A DNA stretch of 11,796 bases from positions 1 through 11,796 of the forward strand of contig CAJUHV010000096.1 in assembly GCA_910586445.1 (NCBI GenBank), in the 5' to 3' direction. The notes beneath the pieces are model-generated. The model was not told where the DNA came from, did not search any database, and was given only the letters and a program-made list of their open reading frames with translations. Both the position numbers and the translations under genes were made by a program. Position 1 is the first letter of the stretch, and each line of letters starts with the position of its first letter. Shown here in pieces: positions 7,477 to 11,796 of this stretch. Origin of the DNA: an uncultured Eubacterium sp. GTDB taxonomy: Bacteria; Bacillota; Clostridia; Lachnospirales; Lachnospiraceae.

Positions 7477-7569
7477 TATACTCACAATCACTAAACTTTG
7501 CCAATTATTCAGGCTCGCGAATGTTTAAATGCTATGCATCAGTGGTAAAGTTTATCGTTCGTGAGTATA
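7477..7569. repeat. ~93-nt element bounded by 26-27 bp inverted repeats
   Basis: The arm at 7477-7503 (starting TATACTCACAATC) matches the reverse complement of 7543-7569 (ending TCGTGAGTATA) at 22 of 27 positions. The ~39-nt centre is unrelated and includes GGCTCGCGAATG. No coding capacity is present. It could be a miniature element (MITE), a paired recombinase or relaxase binding site, or a structured RNA. No convincing target-site duplication flanks it. Confidence 0.5.
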
Positions 7570-7587
7570 AACTGCTATTTTTCCTTT

Positions 7588-7657
7588 GTATTTATGCCAA
7601 TAGTACAATATATCCTTAATGTGTATTTATGCCAGCAGTCTAATATATCTAAAGTAT
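7588..7657 (+). repeat. 35-bp imperfect tandem repeat, two copies
   Basis: Copies 7588-7622 and 7623-7657 both begin GTATTTATGCCA, share AATATATC further on, and match at about 26 of 35 positions. The copies are directly adjacent. Possible protein-binding iterons; no neighbouring replication gene is seen. Confidence 0.45.
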
Positions 7658-7918
7658 GCATTTTGTCGAATAAAATCATAAACGCTCTGCAGCATAAATG
7701 AATCAGTGCGACTGCAGCCTCCGGCTATTTCCTAATGGCACTTTCCTGCACTTTAGCGCAATTTGTCCGCCTGTGAATGGATTTCTTTACAGAGTTAATG
7801 CGCTTTTCTTCATTGGCAGATGCCAACTGTTGAATGGAGGGTGTGAAATTTTTTCTGTAAATAGTGTTTTTAAAGGTCTTCTATAATAAAATAAATTATC
7901 ATAAGGAGGCCTTTTACT

Positions 7919-9158
7919 ATGGCAAGAGAAAAGAAACCCGTACACAGAGTACAAATGACGGAAGGAAAACGCAGCATTATCCACCAGCTTCTGGAGGAAT
8001 ATGACATCCAGTAAGCGGAAGACATTCAGGATGCCCTGAAAGATCTTCTCGGCGGGACCATCAGAGAAATGATGGAGGCAGAAATGGATGAACATTTAGG
8101 GTATGAAAAGTCAGAGCTTTCAGACAGCGATGACGCCGTAACGGCTGCAAGCGCAAAAGGGTAAACAGCCGTTACGGCTCCATGGAAATCGAAGTGCCGC
8201 AGGACAGGAAACCAACATTTGAACCACAGGTCATAAAGAAACGCCAGAAAGACATTTCAGATATTGACCAGAAGATCATTTCTATGTATGCGAAAGGCAT
8301 GACAACCCGCCAGATTTCGGAAACAATTGAGGATATTTATGGCTTTGAGGCATCAGAGGGCTTCATCTCGGATATCACGGACAAAATCCTCCCGCAGACT
8401 GAAGACTGGCAGAACCGCCCCCTGGATGAAGCCTATCCAATCCTGTATATTGATGCGATCCACTACCCTGTCCGTGATAACGGAGCAATCCGCAAACCTG
8501 CAGCGTATGTAATTCCTGGAATTAATGCAGCAGGCAGGAAAGAAGTGCCTGCAATCAGCACTGGAGAAAACGAAAGTTCAAAATACTGGCTTTCTGTTTT
8601 GAACGAATTAAAAAACCGCGGCGTAAAAGATGTCCTGATCATCTATGCGGACGGCTTGCGGGCATCAAAGAAGCGGTTGCTGCAGCGTTTCCCAAGACAG
8701 AATGCCAGAGATGCATTGTCCATCAGGTGAGGAATACTTTAAAATATGTTCCAGATAGAGACAGGAAGGCCTTTGCTGCCGATTTAAAAACGGTTTATCA
8801 GGCTGCAGATGAAAAGAGGGCCCTGGCAGCTTTGGGCCGGGTGACAGAAAAATGGCCTCCAAAATATCCGAATTCCATGAAACGCTGGAAGGATAACTGG
8901 GATGCCGTTTCCCCGGTCTTCAAGTTTTCAGCAGCCGTCAGGAAGGTTATTTATACAACAAATTCCATAGAATCCCTGAATTCCACTTACCGGAAACTGA
9001 ACCGTCAGAGAAGTGTATTCCCGGGCAGTACAGCCCTTCTGAAAGCCCTGTACTTAGCTACATTTGAAGCAACGAAAAAATGGACTGCCACGATCCGGAA
9101 CCGGGCACAGGTCTACGGTGAACTGAGCATCATGTATGAGGGACGCTTGCCAGAATAA
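7919..9158 (+). pseudogene. IS256-family transposase, three lesions
   Basis: Joined across its lesions this is a full-length (~413 codon) Mutator/IS256-type DDE transposase. It starts MAREKKPVHRVQMTEG after AAGGAGG (7903-7909, nine bases from the ATG). The catalytic residues are present: D in YIDAIHYPV, D in IIYADGL, and E in TTNSIESLNSTYRK. Lesions are an in-frame TAA at 8012-8014 (codon 32), a lost base near 8136 (GCC GTAAC should read GCC CGT AAC, restoring RNGCKRKRVNSRYG), and a lost base near 8659 (restoring GIKEAVAAAFPKTE). Open fragments remain at 8182-8730 and 8727-9158. The element could move only with a transposase supplied in trans. The family assignment is firm; which lesions are real is uncertain. 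Confidence 0.85.
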
Positions 9159-9175
9159 TAAAATAGTCAGAAAAA

Positions 9176-9194
9176 CAGGCGGATTTCCCGCCTG
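9176..9194 (+). terminator. Hairpin after IS256 transposase
   Basis: CAGGCGG, a 5-nt loop and CCGCCTG form a perfect 7-bp GC-rich stem 17 nt after the transposase stop. No T tract follows, so it is a weak terminator at best. It could also block incoming transcription. Confidence 0.35.
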
Positions 9195-9234
9195 CTCTTG
9201 ACATGCAATTTTATAACTGTTATATATAACATGA

Positions 9235-9268
9235 AGGTGAAAAGCTGATTTTACAAATCCTTTCACCT
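9235..9268. repeat. Inner inverted repeat near IS256 right end
   Basis: AGGTGAAA (9235-9242) and TTTCACCT (9261-9268) are exact reverse complements with an 18-nt loop. They lie beside a 12-bp palindrome GTTATATATAAC (9219-9230). Being close to the right terminal repeat, they may be transposase-binding or end-folding sequences. Confidence 0.3.
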
Positions 9269-9305
9269 ATCATTATCATAGAAGATCTTATTTACAGACT
9301 TTTTT

Positions 9306-9736
9306 TCATAGTCTCAATAAATACTCTGAAAAATATGATTCAGAAAATTCCCTTACTATCTTACTTTCATCCGCTTTTGACCTAATCATATCTTCATCTA
9401 ATAATTTAATAACTCTACTGATTTCACTTTCAAAATCTATCCAGTTGTCTTTTATATACTTTTGATTTCTGAAAAATAACTGAAACCATACATTTTTATC
9501 AATCATATCCCATAATTCTCTTTGAGTATCATAATCCATTCTTGACATTTTACTTCTTCATTTATTTCTTCTGGTATTTCTAAGCAAATCTCAATATTTC
9601 GAGTTATCTCTACATCCTGTTCTTTTAGATAACCAAAAAAATTATATTCATGTATAATCCATTTCAAAAACTCTGGATATTTAGTTGGTAATCCATGTGC
9701 AATATCAAATCCATTACCAATCATTAAAATATTCAT
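9306..9736 (-). pseudogene. AbiH-like phage abortive-infection protein, N-terminal part, frameshifted and truncated
   Basis: The start MNILMIGNGFDIAHGLPTKY is the family hallmark of AbiH proteins, whose members are reported to stop phage growth by an abortive mechanism. After a frame break near 9548, the next frame continues with RELWDMIDKNVW and KDNWIDFESEISRVIKLLDED, also typical. One extra A in the AAAA run near 9548 would join the frames. Family members are usually 300-400 aa; here only about 143 residues remain. The last sense codon is followed by a TGA that belongs to the IS256 terminal repeat, so the IS cut the gene. The ATG has AAAGGA about nine bases upstream. It lies 27 nt after the membrane-protein gene in the same direction, so the two probably formed one operon. 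It is non-functional as sequenced. Confidence 0.75.
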
Positions 9737-9763
9737 AATTCACATTTCCTTTCTATATTTTTA

Positions 9764-10924
9764 CTACCTGATCTGCTGATTTTCTCCTCGTCCATAAACT
9801 CTCTTTTCTTTAATTACTCTTTTATTCAATTTTATTCTATTATTTATTTCTTTTATAATACTTTCAATCTCTTTTCTTTTTTTGTAGCTTTCAACATCAT
9901 ATTTTCTTGCATATTTCAATTTTTTTATTTTTTGTTCTCTTTTATAATTTTTAAGTACTATATTTTGCAAATCTAACTTTTCTTTCATTACATAATCATA
10001 ATTATTTAACTGATCTAACTCATGCACCCAATCATTTATAATAGATTTATATTCATGTATTTTGGATAATTTATCACATCTTAATCTATTTATAGAATCA
10101 GCTATATAATATTTTCTATCTCTTGTATTAAATACATTTAATAATACTAAGACAATAACCACTCCTGATAAAACAAAAAATATTCCAGATTCCAGATCAT
10201 TATGCATATATTTTTGAGCAAATAAAAATATTATAAAAACATATATAGCATATATAGCCAGTCCTATTAAAATATAAAAAAATGATAGAATCATATATAG
10301 ATTGTTAATATTATCATTTTTTATAATTTTTATATCAAAGAACGGAATTATTATCTTTGGCAACGCAAATAACATTAAAAAAGTTATTATACATAAAAAT
10401 ATACAATAATTCAAACCAAATGAATACTTAATCCTATGTATACTCACAAGCCATATTAAAAAAATACTCATAGAAAGAAATTCACAGATTAAAGCTGAAA
10501 ATCCTTTAATCTCTCTCTTTGATCGTTCCCAATCTTCTTTAAGCATAAATGATAAATAATCCACTAATAGTTCTTTGTGCTTTTGAAAATTATCTGCATC
10601 TGTAACTGTCTCTAATTCACAAATCTCCATCCAAATATGTGAATCATGCTCAAAATCACATATCTTTCCTTTACCATAGGGATTAATATTAACTTTTAGT
10701 TGCACTAAATATTTGTTAATATTTTTTTTATTAGTAGCATGAAATTCACAATCTTGTATTTTAGCTGCTAAATCTCTTATTTTTTCTCTCCACACTTTCC
10801 TTTCATTTGTAATATGGGATAGTGTATCATTTTTTCTATTTGTTAAATATGAAAAAATTGCATTTACTAAACTACTCATTACTGTAGAACCTAAAATTAT
10901 TCCTAATATAGTACTTTTATCCAT
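9764..10924 (-). CDS. Five-helix membrane protein paired with AbiH
   Basis: This 386-aa protein has no family I can name with confidence. Hydrophobic segments lie at about residues 5-27, 142-162, 168-196, 208-236 and 247-266. Between the first and second helices is a soluble region of ~110 residues with TNERKVWREKIRDLA (39-53), LKVNINPYG and DSHIW, motifs I have seen in short single-helix proteins of accessory regions. After the fifth helix comes a Lys-rich coiled coil of ~115 residues (KREQKIKKLKYARKY). The region is very AT-rich, unlike the recombinase genes, which suggests separate acquisition. It has its own promoter (10988-11016), AGAGGT before the ATG, and an AbiH-like gene 27 nt downstream. 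A role as a membrane effector or partner of AbiH is inference. The gene looks intact. Confidence 0.75.
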   Translation of the reverse strand: MDKSTILGIILGSTVMSSLVNAIFSYLTNRKNDTLSHITNERKVWREKIRDLAAKIQDCEFHATNKKNINKYLVQLKVNINPYGKGKICDFEHDSHIWMEICELETVTDADNFQKHKELLVDYLSFMLKEDWERSKREIKGFSALICEFLSMSIFLIWLVSIHRIKYSFGLNYCIFLCIITFLMLFALPKIIIPFFDIKIIKNDNINNLYMILSFFYILIGLAIYAIYVFIIFLFAQKYMHNDLESGIFFVLSGVVIVLVLLNVFNTRDRKYYIADSINRLRCDKLSKIHEYKSIINDWVHELDQLNNYDYVMKEKLDLQNIVLKNYKREQKIKKLKYARKYDVESYKKRKEIESIIKEINNRIKLNKRVIKEKRVYGRGENQQIR

Positions 10925-10987
10925 TAATACTAACCTCTTTTTCTCTATATTGTTTTACTAATCTTTATAATTCTCTAAATATCTACA

Positions 10988-11016
10988 AGTATATCACACA
11001 TATAGTCCAATTACAA
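10988..11016 (-). promoter_or_regulatory. Promoter of the membrane-protein/AbiH operon
   Basis: On the minus strand, TTGTAA (11011-11016) and TATACT (10988-10993) are 17 nt apart, with TG one base before the -10 (extended -10). Transcription would start near 10981, leaving a leader of about 57 nt. Confidence 0.6.
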
Positions 11017-11100
11017 GCTATTTACTTTCTTATTTATATATTGAATTATATTAACATCAATAGAATTCAGCTAAAACTAACTTTCTAACAGCACATAAAT

Positions 11101-11132
11101 AAAAAAGACCCTATCCTTACCAGACAAGATCT
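11101..11132 (-). terminator. Rho-independent terminator, minus strand
   Basis: On the minus strand, AGATCTTGTC, loop TGGTAAG and GATAGGGTCT form a 10-bp stem with three G-U pairs, followed by five or six Ts (plus-strand As 11101-11106). The G-U pairs become mismatches on the plus strand, so it works in the minus direction. It separates the membrane-protein promoter from transcription coming from the transposase remnant. Confidence 0.6.
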
Positions 11133-11284
11133 TCTTTATTTCCTACAAAATGTTTACCTTTTAGCTTTACAGATAACACTCTTGCATATAATACCTTTAT
11201 CTAATTAATATCACTCCCCATCATCTGGTGTGGTATAAAAAAGTTGACAGTTTATTCTCAAGGATTCCATAATAAAATCAAGAG

Positions 11285-11325
11285 TAGGTAATTGCGAAAC
11301 TCGCTAAGCTCGTTCGCAATCTTGA
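11285..11325 (-). repeat. REP-like interspersed repeat, right copy
   Basis: This 41-nt palindromic repeat contains ATTGCGAA (11290-11297) and TTCGCAAT (11313-11320). It shares an identical 16-nt end block and the TCAAGATT block with 22-53 in inverted orientation, with a longer loop here. Confidence 0.55.
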
Positions 11326-11436
11326 ACCAAAACTAGGAAGAATTGGTACTATACACGAATTTTGAAATAAAAAGGGGATAGCCGGATAATTTAGGCGCAC
11401 TTTAATAAGCCATAGGCTTTATGGAGCTGGTAAGTC

Positions 11437-11796
11437 CTATGCAATGAGAGGTTTCAAGCTACGGAGGTATTCATGGTGTTTGATCTTATCTGCAATGACA
11501 ACTATAATAAGATGTGTGATGCCGGCAAGGATTAAATCAGCATGCAAAGTCTTTTCGTTCTGTGTACGCCTGCCTGCAAGACAAAGATTTCCTTTATATG
11601 ATGAATGTCTCTTTCTACATCAGTCCGTATTTTATACGTATTGTCCCATTCCTGCGTACCACGGAGAGTGCCGGGATAAGAGCGGAAATCCTTTTCAGGA
11701 TAAACGTATGCCATTCGGCCGGATGGTGAATCGGTACAGGGCAGCTCACATTGACATTGCCGTTTTTGTTTCCCTGTGACAGGATCTTTTATCCAT
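11437..11796 (-). pseudogene. DDE transposase, C-terminal end, frameshifted
   Basis: The gene enters from the right edge. Read on the minus strand, the frame gives WIKDPVTGKQKRQCQCELP, then SGRMAYVYPEKDFRSYPGT, EWDNTYKIRTDVERDIHHIK, and then breaks. Adding one T to the TTT run at 11583-11585 (AAA on plus) restores LAGRRTQNEKTLHADLILAG, a hydrophobic ITHLIIVVIADK segment, and the ending HEYLRSLKPLIA. The ordering (VYPEKDFRxYPGT, then a helix with a conserved E, then ADLILAGIT) is typical of the C-terminus of IS4/IS1182-like DDE transposases; I cannot name the exact family. The 5' part lies outside the window. It is a pseudogene unless the missing T is a sequencing error. Confidence 0.7.

Larger units (their letters stand above)
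7312..7843. other. Non-coding, repeat-rich stretch
   Basis: No credible gene is seen. The stretch holds the hairpin at 7321-7362, a ~93-nt inverted-repeat structure (7477-7569), a 35-bp imperfect tandem repeat (7588-7657), and a palindrome TTGGCA-GA-TGCCAA (7813-7826) just outside the left end of the IS. Nothing like the missing C-terminal part of the AbiH gene was found to the left of the IS. Confidence 0.5.
7844..9308 (+). mobile_element. IS256-family insertion sequence, degenerate
   Basis: The element is about 1465 bp, normal for the family. The left end (7844 onward) reads TGAAA, five non-matching bases, then TCTGTAAATA, and further in GTCTTCTAT. The right end read inward has TGAAA, then TCTGTAAATA (complement of 9289-9298) and ATCTTCTAT. 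These are imperfect terminal inverted repeats of about 35-40 bp. The 8 bp outside each end (7836-7843 and 9309-9316) do not match, so no target duplication is seen, consistent with a deletion at one side. The transposase inside is broken. The right end abuts the truncated AbiH-like gene. Confidence 0.7.
10925..11436. other. AT-rich intergenic stretch
   Basis: No gene is seen. It contains the promoter of the membrane-protein gene (10988-11016), a minus-strand terminator (11101-11132) and the right REP-like repeat (11285-11325). It also has a short inverted repeat, ATAAGCC with GGCTTTAT, near 11406-11422, next to the stop of the transposase remnant. Confidence 0.5.

Noticed and set aside
7477..7657. 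Repeats considered as a CRISPR array
   Set aside because: There are only two adjacent direct copies without spacers, one unrelated inverted pair and no cas genes.
7680..7843. Possible coding remnant left of the IS, checked as the missing part of AbiH
   Set aside because: Minus-strand frames here are short, stop often and do not resemble AbiH.
7787..8095. 102-codon minus-strand frame over the left IS end
   Set aside because: It is antisense to the IS256 transposase and begins inside it, with no family resemblance.

Overview
The window looks like accessory DNA from a Clostridia, most likely Lachnospiraceae, genome. The evidence is a trio of TndX/TnpX-type large serine recombinases, a DUF6870-like small protein, a short sigma-like regulator of the kind carried on Firmicutes integrative elements, an Rpn/PDDEXK transposase remnant, and strong AGGAGG-type ribosome binding sites. 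No housekeeping gene, rRNA or tRNA is visible. Almost every gene lies on the minus strand; the IS256-family transposase is the exception.

Layout, left to right. 1-870: a REP-like repeat, then the C-terminal half of an Rpn-family (PD-(D/E)XK) transposase, next to the presumed outer end of an integrated element. 872-5761: three complete tandem serine recombinases forming one operon read right to left from a good sigma-A promoter at 5831-5859, with tight translational coupling (a 14-nt gap, then a 20-nt overlap). 5996-7311: a DUF6870-like gene, two terminator or hairpin structures, a small unknown ORF and a sigma-like regulator with one frameshift; the regulator's ribosome binding site lies in a perfect 14-bp hairpin. 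7312-7843: non-coding DNA rich in repeats, including a ~93-nt inverted-repeat structure and a 35-bp tandem repeat. 7844-9308: a degenerate IS256-family element with terminal inverted repeats. 9306-10924: an AT-rich defence-like pair, a five-helix membrane protein followed by an AbiH-like gene that is frameshifted and cut off by the IS. 11437-11796: the C-terminal end of a second, frameshifted DDE transposase.

My interpretation is that the left part is one end of an integrative or mobilizable element (recombinase trio plus small regulatory genes). Its continuation has been eroded by insertion sequences, with a phage-defence fragment now beside it. Four loci carry single-base deletions, mostly in homopolymer runs. 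This means either broad decay or a shared sequencing/assembly error, and it affects which genes count as pseudogenes.
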